Shown: positions 11,763-25,500 of the stretch, piece by piece
How the letters are laid out: every line of letters begins with the position of its first letter
Position numbering within the stretch: position 1 is the stretch's first letter
Position numbers and translations under genes: made by a program
Origin: Myrica gale
Taxonomy: Eukaryota; Streptophyta; Magnoliopsida; Fagales; Myricaceae
Length of the DNA stretch: 64,000 nucleotides
Direction: 5' to 3'
Assembly (NCBI GenBank): GCA_963930655.1
Contig: OZ005609.1
Span: forward strand, 13,560,501 to 13,624,500
The notes under the pieces: generated by a model
The model's input: only the letters and a program-made list of their open reading frames with translations
What the model was told of the DNA's origin: nothing
Database searches by the model: none

Positions 11763-13722
11763 ATGTTGCCTGCACGAGTTAGAAACCTGGCAAACTTGCT
11801 TAATATAATTGCAGAAAGATCTGCTCAAAACTTGATTGGCATTGACAAGCATTCCCGTGGTGGTTATTCAACTCGGTCAATCCGCACGGAGCTGCCAACA
11901 AAGCGTAAGAAGTCTGAGAGGAAGCCGTTGGTGACGAGCGTTAATGACCTCAAGCGTGAAGCTAGGTTGAGGAGGAAAGAGAGGCAGAAGGTTCAAGAGG
12001 TTATTCTACGACCTCCTGAAAATGGGATTTTGATCAAGGGTTTAGTTCCAGTTGCTCATGACGTGTATACTGCCCGAGCCGAGCTCTACTGTTGTGCCTC
12101 AAGGGTTGTCAAGAGCATTGCTATTTATATTTGCAAATTGCAGGTAAATTTTAAAAGACTGATTTTTCTAAATTTCTGGTTTAAGTATGTGCCTTTGGCT
12201 AGATAGTATTCCTGCAAAACATGCTTGAGGTTACGGGAATTAGAGTAGATATTTAGGGCAATTGTATTTGTTGAGAGTTTTTAGTTCAAGACAGAACATT
12301 GCTTCTTAATAGATCCATGATAAAATGAATCTGACAATGCAACATTTTTATATTCAGTCCATTGGCATGGATCGATTTCTAGGTTATAACCTTTGAATGT
12401 AACGGTTGTGCGAGTTGGTATAACCTGTTGGAAATATAGATGACATAATATTTTGGAAGTCACAATTCTAAGAAACAATGCATGAACATTGGTCCGATAA
12501 TTTGGTTCTCTTTTCTCCATAGTTAGTTGAATTGGAAGTGGCATAGTTATCAATACCAATGGGGAATGTTTTTGTTTGGTTTGGCTATCTTATTACCTGA
12601 GTTGCCCCCTTTTTTCCCTTAAGAATCTGTTGTGAGATGTGCCATCTGTTGTACGCAGCTTGTGCGGAGAGGTCCATGTTGGTCATACACCACACCATAT
12701 TAGGACATGCAATGTCGCAGGGAGCCGAAAAAATAAAGAGCATACATGGGAAAGAGGGGATATGGGGCATGTTTTGCCTGTTGTAGAATCATTTCACCTT
12801 TATGATCGGATCGGTAGAGCTGTTTTGCGTAATGAACGGCTTCAAGTAGACCGCATTCCCGCAATTGTAGAATTGTGCATTCAAGCAGGTGTTGACATAC
12901 CAGAGTATCCTACAAGGAGAAGAGCCTGTCCTGTTTACAGTCTTGCTGGTAAAGTTATAGATTTTGAGAGGAGGTTTCCCAAAAATGATTCACCTGGCAA
13001 AGATATTAAAACCTTTGGGTTTTGGGATAAGAAAAGAAGATGAGTAAAGATGACGAATTTATGGACTTGCATTCTGGTGACGCACAAGGTTCATGTTCTT
13101 CTTAACAACTTTTTGCGGAGTGGTAAAATATTTACTATTTGTTTCATCAGCATATAGCTCATAAAATTGGGGGAGGGTGTCATCTTTGGTGTGAAGTGTT
13201 CTTATTCAAATTACAAAGTTGTTTTTCAATATTCCTGGAATATTTTGTCTTTTACTTACTGGACATTAATCATAGTAGCAAAGAAGCTGATAGTTTGCTA
13301 GCCCATATGCAGCATTTGCTGTTCGAGGCATGAAGGCATGGGAAAAACTGCAATTAGGAGCATCAAAACTTATGGAGAAGTATGCTGTTCAAACTTGTGG
13401 TTATTGTTCTGAGGTTCAAGTGGGGCCTAAAGGTCATAGGGTGAGAAATTGTGAAGCTTTCAAGCACCAGATGAGGGACGGGCAACATGCATGGCAAGAG
13501 GCAACAGTTGACTATTTAGTTCCTCCAGTTTACGTGTGGCATGTTCGAGAGGGGCATGGTGGTGAGCCACTTGTTCATGGCTTAAAGAGTTACTATGGGA
13601 AGCTGCCAGCAGTGGTGGAACTATTTGCTCAAGCTGGGGCAGATGTGGGTGATCATTATGCTGGTGTCATGAGAGAAGATGTTGCAGTTCCTGACTTAGA
13701 TGAAGAAAAGTTGGCTGTGTAA
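11763..13722 (+). CDS. APO3: APO family protein, APO3-like, with two frame problems
   Basis: APO proteins are plant organelle proteins with two Cys-rich, metal-binding APO motifs; APO1 helps splice chloroplast introns and APO3 is predicted mitochondrial. Exon 1 is 11763-12143 (basic N-terminus MLPARVRNLANLLNIIAERS, a likely transit peptide). Exon 2 is about 12659-13088, with the first motif around CGEVHVGHTPHHIRTC. Exon 3 is 13313-13722, with the second motif CGYCSEVQVGPKGHRVRNC. Total length is about 405 aa, near APO3 and longer than APO4. Two faults are visible. The canonical GT (12144) and AG (12658) join exons 1 and 2 out of phase. Exon 2 meets an in-frame TGA at 13041-13043, while the frame starting at 13040 carries the expected acidic linker to a good donor at 13089. 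Either the gene is degenerating or the sequence has indels. A 5' UTR exon may lie near 10290-10459 (GTATGA donor at 10460). Confidence 0.75.
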
Positions 13723-13996
13723 TTCAGGGGACGCTGCCTACTAATATTATGAAGGAACTTACCTTTATCAAATGCACTCACAGTGTCCCCAATGCACTTC
13801 TTCCATTGAAAAAAAACTGCACTTCTTCAATTTAAATTTTGGGTCTTTGAGTACATAAGGTGAATATTCATAGATAGTATTGCAGGACTTGTGCATAGCT
13901 CCTATCTAGTAGACTAGTAGTCTTGGGAGTAGGCACTCTCTCTTGGAGGAAAAAGGTGAAGGTTTTGTATATACTGCTTTTTTTTATTTTTTCCTT

Positions 13997-14031
13997 TCTC
14001 TCTCTCTCTCTCTCTCAATATATATATATAT
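13997..14031. repeat. Microsatellite (TC)10 followed by (AT)n
   Basis: Ten TC units at 13997-14016 are followed by an AT run to 14031. It lies 275 bases past the APO3-like stop codon. Confidence 0.95.
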
Positions 14032-14419
14032 TACTGTCTAAACGACGAGTTCCTCTCTCCCCGAGACTAATTTTGCGTAAGCAGAGCAGGGTTTGATCTC
14101 TTACCTCTTTGATGTTACAAATAGATTTTGTCTGCTTAACTGGTTGACGCTCGCTCTTTTTCATTTAGCTTTCATTTCTTAATAAAATTTGGTTTGTAGG
14201 CTTGTTTCATTTTGGACGTGTCTACTTGCAGTTTTCGTAACGTCTTATACAATGCGAACGGAACACCAAAATCAAGAAGTAATTGGGATTCAAGTCTCCA
14301 GGAGAGACGAATCCAATCATTTAGCAATTTTTTAATGGAGGTTTCGGAACAGTCGTCTTTGGCTTACAATAGATTGGGCTTTTTTTTTAATTATTATTTT
14401 GGGTATCGATTGTAAGTGC

Positions 14420-15840
14420 ACATGTTTCTCACTTTATTGGTCGAAGTTCAAATCTCCAGATTTAAGTAGTGTTCGAGTGTGGACAGATTCAAAGTATTGA
14501 AATTATTTATGTACACTCGATTTTATTTCACCGTACCTTGCTTATAGATTCTCTCTCTCTCTCTGTTAAAACCACCTAGATGTGTCTTGAAACAGTATCG
14601 ACACATCAAAATAACGGAAAAAATAAAATATCCATCAAAATTGGCGGATTATGTGAAAAATGGCAATGGCTTTTGCTGCTCGACCAAGCAGATGACGCCT
14701 TTAGGGATCGGTTTGCCCCCAAAAAAAATAAAAGTTAAAAATTTTAGAGTGTATTTGTTTTGTTGAAAATTTTTATATCCTGAAATTTTAGAAAAATTAA
14801 TTTGATACAAATCAAAATTCTCTATAATTTATTAAAATTACTGGAAAGAAAGGAAAACAAAAGTAAATATTAAGAGATATTAAAGGATATGTTTGTTTAC
14901 TAAAATTTTGGTGAATATTCCTAAAGTTTTGGGAATCTTTTGAATGTTGAAGTTTATTAAGGTTTGTGAAAAAATTAAAGTGTACGTGTAAAAGTTGAAA
15001 ATTTAATCGTGGTGTAATGTGTATCCCCTGTTCCGGTCACGAAATAGATGAAATAAATCAAAAAATGGATTTTTATTCAAGAATGAAATCTTATTGGAAC
15101 TGTCCATATCCAGTTCATCCTTCGGAACCATATCACATCCCAGATCTGATGAAATAGGATGAATTGAGACGGTATTTTGTAAATAAGTAATTATCTTGAA
15201 TATATTAACTATTTCTTTATTTTTCGATCACCTGGAAGGAACAAAAGAATTTTAAATTATGTTTGCTTTGTTGGAAATGACACCAAAATTTTGAGCAAAC
15301 AAACATGTCATAAATATAATAGGCCTAATATTATAATCTTCACATAAATAATATTAAATATTATAGGTAATACACCATTAGGATAAGAAATTATAAAGTA
15401 TTATGATCGTTAATTTAAAATTTTATTTTATTATTATTTTGAGATTCATACTAGAAAAAAAATGAATACAGTTAATTATCTATTGGAATTTTTTTTTATT
15501 ATATTCATAGCCGCAACACCTGATTTAAAAGGTAAAATGTGTTAGGTAAGGAAATATTAATATTATTTGAGTGTAGAAATTTTAGATATTGAGAATTGTA
15601 AAATATTATTACGTGAAAAAGTAAAGATATTTTATGAGAATTGATAAAGAAGTTGGGAGGGAAGAATTATTTAGGTATCAAACCAGTCCATTATCACCGG
15701 AGGTGATCAGACGAAATAGAAATATTAGCCGAGCATTTAATACACCCTAAAAATGTCGCCACTAAAACTAGACAAGAAAGTTGAAACCAAACGAAGCGAC
15801 GTCGTTCTCGAAATCTCAGAAACTCTGTCCAATTTCCGGT
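14420..15840. other. AT-rich intergenic spacer with MITE debris
   Basis: No gene is visible. Fragments such as 14888-14990 and 15250-15297 repeat words of the Tourist-like MITE family (TATGTTTG, AAAATTTTGG) but lack matching ends. The stretch to 15840 precedes the RING gene and holds its promoter. Confidence 0.55.
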
Positions 15841-15963
15841 GCTTGTTAGTTGTACTATTCCCTTATTAGATTCCAAAAGACAGTCCAGGTAAGTTCCGAA
15901 CCACGTAATCTGACAGGTCGGAGAGAGAGAGAGAGTTCCCATTTTTGGTTTTGGTTGGTGGAC

Positions 15964-18900
15964 ATGCTGGGCTCAGAACGACAAACTGCTCACCACCATC
16001 GACTTCCAATGGATGCCGATGGTGGGGGTGGTGATGATGGGTTGATGGAACCTCAAGCTTCTGCGATTTCGTGCTCGATTTGCTTGGATTTGGTGTCGGA
16101 TAATGGGGTGAGATCCAGGGCTAAGCTGCAATGTGGGCACGAGTTCCATCTGGGTAAGCGAGATTTGTCTCTGTCCTACTCAGTTTTTGTTGCTTTGCCA
16201 GTCGGTTGAAGAAACCTCGCTTGTAACTGAAATTGTTGAAAATATATGAAGAAATTTGCCTCTGGGTTTGTCTTAAACCATAAATATAAAGGGAAAAAAA
16301 CCTTGGGATTGTGGAGAACGGAGTTGAATTTCTGAAGAGTATCGTATCTTCTAGGTTGGGAATCAGTGGCTGTTTGGAGTTGCTTTTTGTAAGGTTTGAA
16401 TGCTTCAAACGGCATTTTTTTGAGGCGTGGATATATATTCTGTATGTGGAAGGAGATCTTCATGTGGTCAAATTATACTGCATGGAGACGCTTGGTTGAA
16501 CTACACAGAGAATCATGGTTTCTGGAGAAATCTTGTGTAGAGCACTGATGGTATTGGTAACACTCAGAATGAATGGGAGAAAAAGTTGAGAATGATCGAA
16601 TACGTATACAAAGGCCGTGTAGGTGATTGAGGGGGTGAGATCAAGCATTATTGTCGATGTTTGCTTATGATAATATATGGCACTTGTTGAAAAGAAGCTT
16701 GGACCATGAATGGATATTTTAAAAAGAGATCATGCATTTCAGGCTTCCGTTATCAGACTAAATTGTGCCACTAAAAATTGGCAAAGGATTTGTTTTGTAG
16801 GAACTGATATTTCGCATTAAGGCATGGTAATATTATACTTTCCTTCACTTTCTTTTTGGTGTTATTCGTTGGATTAGTTTCAATGGGAGATAGAACTAGG
16901 CTAATTTCACGATAGATGTGCTGAAATGCCAGCAAAAACCCGTTCATAAAAAATAGTGTCAGTTGTAGTCAGCTCTTTGGAATGGACAAATATCGCCGTC
17001 CAACCCATACAAATGACTTTCAACAGCCGGGCGAGAAAAAATACTCTCTAAGTATCCACCGCATGAGTTTCTCATGATGTCTGGATTAGCATCAACTCGA
17101 AACATGATTTTGACTGAATGATTTTCACATTAATCTCAATTAGCATCAAGTAGAATTGTAGAAACATGATTTGATAATGTAGATTTTTTTAGAAGCACAT
17201 TAATTTCTTGGTATTATTTTCCTAACATCAAAATATTTATTAGTTGCTGCATTTATATGGATTCGTTAATCTCTTTCCACCCGAATTTCCTGAAACAATC
17301 TTCTCCCATGCAAATTCTCATGGTCCGGAAGGATGTTTGCTGCTCTTGTAGCTTGAATCATAAGGTCAAATGTACTGATCTTTATATTTACCTTTTGTGA
17401 ACTTCTGAAAACAGAGGATTGAGTTCAATGAGAGGGGAACTCTTGTGCTGTGTCAAAATCATAAACTTCATTTTAAAGGAGTTTGCAATTGCGTGACATA
17501 TAAACACATGCCTTCATTCTGAAACAGGAGACTTCCTCATGACCTGAGAGAGAGAGAAAGACCTCCCAGGGGGAGATCATCTCTTTAATAAACAGCATTT
17601 GACACTGTGTTCATTTTGAAACCTAAATAACACACTAGGTCATTCAATTTTCTTGGTTCATTCAGATTTTCAATTTGTGGAGGCATACACAACATAAATG
17701 CTAAATACTGATCTCTATCTGTGGTTCCAACAATGATCCGTGCTTCTTTAGGACTGATGTGAATTACTAACTTGTCAAAATGTCAAGTTGATGACATCAC
17801 ACGCTGTGTAGGTCTTGTTGTTGTATGTTCAATAAAATTATCATATGTGCTTCTATATGTGACGTCCATGAGGCTTTTGCACAGTTTATATGATGCAATA
17901 TCTTTGATTTATAGAGAAAGTTTGCTGACTGTATGGAAACTAGTTATTTAAAGTTATTCAACGAGCTTAAATTTTACGGGCCGTGGTGCCTATTCTTTTA
18001 TCATCATTTCACCGTTTTGTAATGCTAATTGTATCGTAATAGTTGATTTTATGGGAGCTTAGTCAGTTCATAGCTTTGGTACTATCTGAATTTTCGTTCT
18101 TGATTGACAGTTGATGTGCTTCTTCCCAGTTCTATCTCACTGCAATGGACTTATCAGACTTGGGAATTTAACTGTTGTTGGGGCCATGGGGAATTATTGA
18201 GTCAAGCAAGAAATAATTTTTTTTTGATAAGTAAGTCAATTTTATTAAACACTAAGGAAAACAAGGAACAACGGAGTCGCCAGTACAAGAGAATGTACTG
18301 AGGAACTCAAAAAAAAAAAAAAAAAAAAAAAAACACCCCTCACGAAACACCCTCCCAACAAGAAATAATTTGAAGAAACATGAATCATATAAACTTGTTA
18401 AAAGACAAATATAAATGGATTAATCCGACATTTGTTGCAAAAGAGATACACTTTCCATTTCAGGAAAATATGAATACATATTGGATATTGCTATCTCTGG
18501 ATAAAAGTTATGAATCCTAGGCGTATATGCCTATATGGTATGCCATGGGTTGGCTTTGAATTTCACTTGTCTAATGTGCCACAAATGCACGGACACAAAT
18601 GAATAGGGCAATGCTAATTTTTAATAGGAAAATTTTCATTGACATCCATGAAGTTTTTGCACCGTACACGGTATTGTCGGCTTGTTTCAATATAGGAACT
18701 AATCTCCCTTAATCCTTGACCTCCCTGGAGTTTTTACACCTTATAGGGTAATCACCTTCTAATCCCCGTAATCTTTTCCAATTGGTTCACTGATTTACAT
18801 ACTGACACCTAAGGAAAGACTCTTTTTGTCTCCAAAATTTGTTATGCAGCCCTCAATTTCAGATTTACTATACTTTGTCCTAATTTCAAAAATTATGGCC

Positions 18901-21745
18901 TCCGGCTCAAACTTTGATTTCAAGAAATAAAGAAACACTAGAATTTTAAGACCTAATGAGGATGATGAGTCTGTAATGAAATAAGATGCAGCAGTGCAAC
19001 TAGTTAGGAGTTATTTTAAACCCTCAATGCAGTGGTTAGAGACTACAACTGTTGTAGCCTTTCCACTTTGGAGGGAAAGAATGAATTTTACCAAATTGCT
19101 AATTAATATTTTGATGGCAGCTAAAGTTTTATGAACTTCTACTAATGGAACTTAGTGTGTGAGGGTGATTGGCGTGCAATATTCTCCAATTCAAGGAAGG
19201 TTCGTGTCTTATTCAAAATAACGAAGAAATATTCTGTAATTCTTCATATGTCATAGGTCGGCATAATTTTCTCTTCAATACCGCTTCACCAATCCCCCTC
19301 CCCCAATGTTATACCACACCCTAGGAAAAATTGACTAAGATCATTGAAAATGTTCCCTTCTTATGCCATAAATGAGTTCATGTGTCTTTTTTTCTTTTTT
19401 AATATGTTGTGCAGACTGCATTGGCTCAGCATTTAACATGAAGGGAGAAATGCAGTGTCCAAATTGCCGAAAGGTTGAGAAAGGCCAATGGTTATATGCA
19501 AATGGTTCTACGCGTTCATTTCCAGAGTTTACCATGGATGACTGGAATCCTGATGAGGATGCCTATGACCTAAGTTACTCTGCCATGGTAAAACACTTCT
19601 CTTGGTTTGCGAACATGTTTCAAGACAGTTTTCGCATCTCTAAATTTTTCAGAACCCAATTGCCCATCAAAACTACTTTTTCTCAAAACAGATGTTTCTC
19701 TGAAATTCTATTTAAGCAGCTTTTCATTTTATCTCTCCACTTTTGCAACACTCCTAAATAACCAATCTCAAAAAAGTGCTAATGCCAAAACCCCTTGGGC
19801 ATACCCCTCAACCCTTGAAGAATACAAATAGTGTTCATTCCAGAATTTGATCTAAATTATTGGTAGAGAACATTTCTTTTCTCGTATGGTAATGATATAC
19901 ATGGTAGGGGTCAACTTACCTTGTGTCTAACTCTGATGAGTGTTCTTTTAATGTCTTTTGCAGCCATTTAGAGTTCACTGGTGTCCATATGGAGAATTGG
20001 CCCGAATTCCTACATCTTTTGAGTAAGCAATATTTCCCTTTAGTGCTGCTATACATTGGATTCATTTTCTTTTCTTTAATTCCGGATGCAGATATAGGTC
20101 ACTGTAATAATATTTCATGTTGATCTCTGTAAGTCAATCATTCATTATAGTACTGCTTACTCTTATGCAATTTTTATTTTAATCACCATTTTTATTGAGC
20201 TACTGCATTTGGTTGTAGACTTTAATCTCTTTTATTCTTCGTTGGGATTTTTAAGTGGAACTTGGGTAGCATTTACTTTTTTCAAGAATTTCAGTCTATT
20301 TTCTGCTTAAAATCATGGTCAGCCCTTTCCCCAGCTTTTTGATCCATTTTGTCTCTGACAATTTGATACTATCTTTAGGGAAGTGGAATCTCCATCAACC
20401 ACCTGTAAGTGTTTACTTCGTCATCGATTTGCAGACCCAAAAATTCCTTAATTGCGAGGGTTACTAATACTATATAACTTGTAAATATCATTTCTTCTCC
20501 ATATAGATCACAACCTGCAGGAGCACCATGGCATGACTGTTGAACATAATGCTGCATCATCTCTGGCTCATTCCTATGTTGCATACTTTGGACCAATTCC
20601 ACAAGCATCCTCCAGGTCCAGTGATAACTTTGATGAACCTAACTTCAGTTATCCCTGGAATGGTCTCTCCGGACACAATGAGACCTTGAATCCTCATACT
20701 TTTCCTTCCAGCAGCGTCCAATACCATAATTGGGGCCATCCTTCCCCTCCGTTCTCCCAATTTGGTAGCCAAATCAATGGGGCTGATTCAGCTTCTGTGC
20801 CTTCTGTAGCACGGGGATCTAGTCACAGTGATTCTGATGCAATTACAAGGTCCAGATTGTTTCCATATCCGCTTGTCTCTGCTCATGGGTGAGCTTTCTA
20901 AGCTGTTTTTTTTTTTCATTTTTTTTTTTGCTGTGGAGGTGTTAAGCTCAGGAATTTAGGACTATGGGTTCTATCTTCTTTCATATTTGAGTGGCAGTTT
21001 TAAGTTGGAACAGAAACTGCTTTTTATCTACTTATGCACATTGCCGAATGGAAAATTAAGTATAGAGGTGAACTATTGGGTTTCAAGTCAATGAAGTTTG
21101 ACTTAAATTTTTTCTGCTACGAGTTAAAGTATATTTCTGACAGCACGAATTGTGCATGATGTTTTTGTCGTTTCTATTTTGAACACATTATGTCCCAACA
21201 TATTTAATAAAAGGCATTATCATAAAATGTCTTAGGAGGAATGCGGAAACGTTCTTTTTTTGAGGTATGTACTAAATATTCTTTGCAATTTATACAGGTC
21301 TGGTCCTAGAGCTGGGAGCTCATTTGTCTCCTCAGTTATTCCACATTATGCAGGATCGAATCCTCACACCCAGGAAATGATCCAGGTTTCCCATGCCTTC
21401 CAGCGAAGACCTAGCAACTCTCCAGGCATGCCGTCACATAGTGTACCTGCTGTCAGGAGAATTGAGGGTCCTGGGGGTTTGCCTCCAGTAGTGCCAGCAC
21501 CTATACAACCTAATCACAATGGCAGTTTTCGTATCTTTAGTCCTCATACTCTCTCAGTTCAGAACCGACGTGAAGGAGAAAATCCTTTGCCAAATCAATT
21601 TCACTCATGGGAAAGAGATCACTTGTCTCGTTTCCCCACCTTAGTATCTGACAGGGACTCAGGTTGGGTTTCATATCATCATACTGCTAGTGACTCTGGT
21701 TCTGCCAACAGGTCTGGCGGCTTATGGCATAGACAGCAGTCCTAG
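15964..21745 (+). CDS. RFI2: RING-H2 E3 ubiquitin ligase, RFI2-like, 6 exons
   Basis: Probable nuclear E3 ubiquitin ligase of the RFI2 group; Arabidopsis RFI2 acts in red/far-red signalling and photoperiodic flowering. Exons are 15964-16153, 19415-19587, 19964-20022, 20379-20404, 20507-20888 and 21298-21745, all GT-AG and in phase, giving 425 aa. The RING is complete: C37, C40, C57, H59, H62, C65, C78, C81 (pattern C3H2C3), split between exons 1 and 2. It is followed by the family signature QWLYANGSTRSFPEF and by HWCPYGEL. The C-terminal half is Ser/Pro/His-rich and probably disordered. The start at 15964 was chosen by family; the frame is open upstream to 15850, and M16 is another candidate. 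Intron 1 is 3.3 kb and carries a retroposon at 18220. Confidence 0.9.
18220..18358 (-). mobile_element. Short retroposon (SINE-like) with 13-bp target duplication
   Basis: A 139-bp insertion in RFI2 intron 1 is flanked by perfect 13-bp repeats CAAGAAATAATTT (18207-18219 and 18359-18371). On the plus strand it begins with a T run then GATAAGTAAGTC, so the poly(A) tail faces left and the element is on the minus strand. An internal A run (about 18309-18333) is also present. The same tail motif occurs in the tiny insertion at 43094. No promoter boxes could be identified. Confidence 0.82.
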
Positions 21746-22560
21746 GGGATCTGCTTCCCAACTGTGGCTGCATTAGCTTATCAACAATTTTATCCCCCTG
21801 GAACTTTCAATTGAATTGCATCAAAATTATGATGGGAGACCAACTAGACTGGTATTTGTAATCAGTTGTCCATTTTTGTACATTTTTTCAAACATGGTCA
21901 TGTAACAACGAAACCGTTACATCTATGTGGCAATTTAGTGGTGCTATAACACATCAGTTTCCTTCTCGAGAATAGTTCAGGATTTTTTGTAATTTTTTCT
22001 CCGAATTGTACCTTGCAATTCGGAGAGAGATAGACGGTACAATTCAAACAAAGATAGACACAAATGTGGATCACATTGCAAAACTTATTCTGCTTGAAAT
22101 TTTACATGTGCAACAGTAAATACTATATGGTTCACTTATTGTGTCTATCTCTCTTTAAATTACATAATGAAATTCAAGTAGTAAATTGCAGAGGATCTTA
22201 ATCCGACCAGTTGTGGGCACCATGGAGTCTCCATTAACTCTAAATGACGTTTCTATTAATTCTCAATCCCATTAAAAAAACAAATAGCTCGATATATATT
22301 GAAATAATGAACCCATTTCAGAATTTAAAGGAAAAAAAAGTTTTCGAGACTCGTACTCTCAAAAACCTTTCTTGAATGAAGTTGTGAAGATGACGTTTTA
22401 GCTAAGGCGACCTTTATTTTGCAGAGTTGTTGTGCCCTGTAACAGAAGATATGCTGGTTCCTTTTACAAATTATTTTTCCATTCACTTTACTCAGTCAAT
22501 TCTGAGGCACCTTCCTAAGCAACACAACTTGTTTGGGTATCTGCTCCAGCATCACCACCA
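21746..22560. other. 3' flank of RFI2 and intergenic spacer
   Basis: No gene is seen. A partial inverted repeat occurs around 21998-22160 (CCGAATTGTACC / CAATTCGGAG, then GATAGACACAA / TTGTGTCTATC), probably a decayed MITE. Confidence 0.5.
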
Positions 22561-22589
22561 GTGTACATATTTCACAGACAAAACAACCT

Positions 22590-25500
22590 ACTGAAAGTGA
22601 GCTTGCGACATAGCTGATAAATTCTTCGTCCAGTTCAATAACTCCCAAGTCAATGCTTCTTCCCTTCAAAAACTGAGAGTACCATTTTGCAGAGAACTTG
22701 GGTATCTTTTCAAATCTGGGTCATCCAAATCTACATCGTACAGGCCGAAACTCGATCTGAAGCCATCCAATAACTCGAACACATCCAGGAAAGCCCATGG
22801 GAAATACCCTCTTGTGTGTTTGATCCATTCCTAGCAAATATTTATCAAGGAAAATAAGGGAAGGGAATAGGAAAGACATCACAATTGGAAGAAGCAGAAA
22901 AAAAAAAGTTACAAACTTGCTACATATCGGATAAACAATTTGAATAAATCAATTGAAGAATGACAATGAAAAGAAATATAAGATATTGCTCCATACCAAA
23001 TAGATACAATTACCCTCTGCAATATTTGTTTTCTTGCTACCTCTGCAATAACTCAAACTTAGAGAATTGGGACATGAATATTGGTCAGTGTAAACAAAAA
23101 AAAAGTAGAACGCTATTAGAATTTACACAATATGTGAAAGGTGAGCCTAACTCAACTTCAAAAGACACCTTGAGGAGTGAGAGATGACACAACCTTATAA
23201 AGAGCACATTGACTAGTTTCTCTAGCAATGTGGGACTTCTAACACGCCCCCTCACGTGTGGCGGGAGGACATCCAAAGCCAACACGTGGAAACGGGTGAC
23301 GGTGAGACCACAAACTAGGAACCTTCCTCTGATACCATATTAGAATTTACACAATATGTGAAAGGTGAGCCTAACTCAACTTCAAAAGACGCCTTGAGGA
23401 GTGAGAGATGACACAACCTTATAAAGAGCACATTGACTAGTTTCTCTAGCAATGTGGGACTTCTAACAAACGCAGATTACTCTCTAAAATCTAAGAAAGT
23501 TCTCACAAATTACAAACGGCTCTTGGATGCCGAACGCTTTCTGGGGAGAGGGGGGGAGCAATCTATTTATAACCTTTTTTTTTCCTTTTTTGGACAGCAT
23601 GACCTACTATAAGACTTGCATGTGTAGTCAACAACACCTTCCTCTCTCATATTCAAATCTTCTCCAATTTACTATCCGAATTATATTGCCCAATTCGAAG
23701 AGAATGGCGCAACATATGAGCCTTACAACATTTAATATTGTTCATATTAATTGTCAGACAATATGTACCTTACAACATTTATATTGTATCTTTCTCTCTT
23801 CCAATTGAACTATCTATTCCAATTGAACTATCTAATTTGGACAACAAATTGAAGAGGATCCTGCTCTCATTATTGCTGAAAAAAAAAACAAAAGTGACTG
23901 AAGGAATAGCCCAGTATAGGTAGCCAGGAAAGTACTACTCATTGTAAAACATACCTCAATGCATCAATCACGCCTCCAAGATATGCATGCATATATTTCA
24001 CCATTGGGATGTCATCCAATGTATAATTCCTCTACATCCGCTGGCCTAACAAGACATGCCATGGCAACTTATATATGATCAGCTACATATAAATCATACC
24101 GTGAAAAACATTGGATACCATATTTGAAGAAAAATAAACAGAAAGAAACAGATTTGTGCAAATTGCAATGTTGTCGGTGTGCACCATCCGAGCTAGGGTG
24201 AAGGTTAATATGCTTCATTTCTGGTTCTATGGAATGCACCGCGTTCGACAATATTTAACCTTTCGAAAATCTCGTACAATAAGAAAACCCACATTCATGG
24301 ACGTTGAAACTTGAAACATTATTTTGTAGGTGAGGAACACATTTTCACTACCAAACATAATGTCCACATCTGAAATGAATAAAAAGAAAAAGAAAGAAAA
24401 AAAGGCAAGAGGATTCTCACTGAGGAGAAAGTGCTACCTATCTGTCTTAGTGCGTCTGTGAGAGAGAGAGAAAGAGACCATTTTCATAGATGTAAATAGG
24501 AGGGTTGTCGTAGACTTGATTCAATAACTCCAAAACTCCTCGAAGACCCCACGGGTTAATAGGGAACTGAGTAAAAAATAAAGCTGCTTAGTGAAGAATG
24601 CATTGTTCAAACCAACTCGCTCAGCCTAAAAGTTCCTGCATGCGTACTCTTATCTTTCAAGTTTTCAACTCTTACCTCCGATGCCGATGAATTATATATA
24701 TCCTGCGCTTCTGCACAACCAGCAATCAGGAAGTTATTTGTGTTGGTCCTTCACTATAAGCTATACATGCAACTAGCAGCAGTGTTTTTCTGAGATTTAC
24801 TGATCACTTGGAGGAGTACAGCACAGTGGCCCAATCTTGACTTGTCGAGTTAAGCACATGCATCAAAGACAGTACTATACTACAAGAAGAATATTTTAAA
24901 GTTCCCCCATGTGGAAATAGAAGGAATATTAAAACAGCTGTGAGCAAAACTCATGACCTGGGGTGAACTAAACCATAATAGACTGAAAACAGTGCTAAAT
25001 TTGTAATAATGAGCAAAGAGGCTTATCGATGAGTTCTAGCGCTGCATCCATGTAGAAGTCTCTATTTTCCATCTTCAGACTCTTGGAGTCGTCTCTGACA
25101 TGAAAAATGCTGTAGTGTATCACCCCTATGAAGTCAAATGAACCCTTCACCAGTTTGGATTCATCATCTGTGAAGGCTGGAAGTCTAGAGCCACAATTTG
25201 CTTCATCGTATTAGGATAGTCCCCAAACACCAAGGGATCTAGTCAGAGGCTTTGAATTGTCTCAAACCCAACATAGATAGAACTTTGAGTACTAGAGGAA
25301 TCCTCCACCACCCAAAGATGCTGAGCCCTATGAATCCATGTTGCTCGTCCTGCATAAAAAATGTACTTTAAAAGCCACTTTGATTTCAAAAACGTAGTCA
25401 TGTGTAGGATACTGACTGCCTGATAAATCCTAAATTGAAATTCTTAACACGAGTTACATTAGGGATATACCTGATACTTTGTCTTGTACAATCTAGCAGC

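Noticed and set aside
23114-23468. Direct repeats considered as a CRISPR-like or satellite array
   Set aside because: Only two copies, with primer site, purine tract and 5-bp duplication, which define a TRIM retrotransposon.
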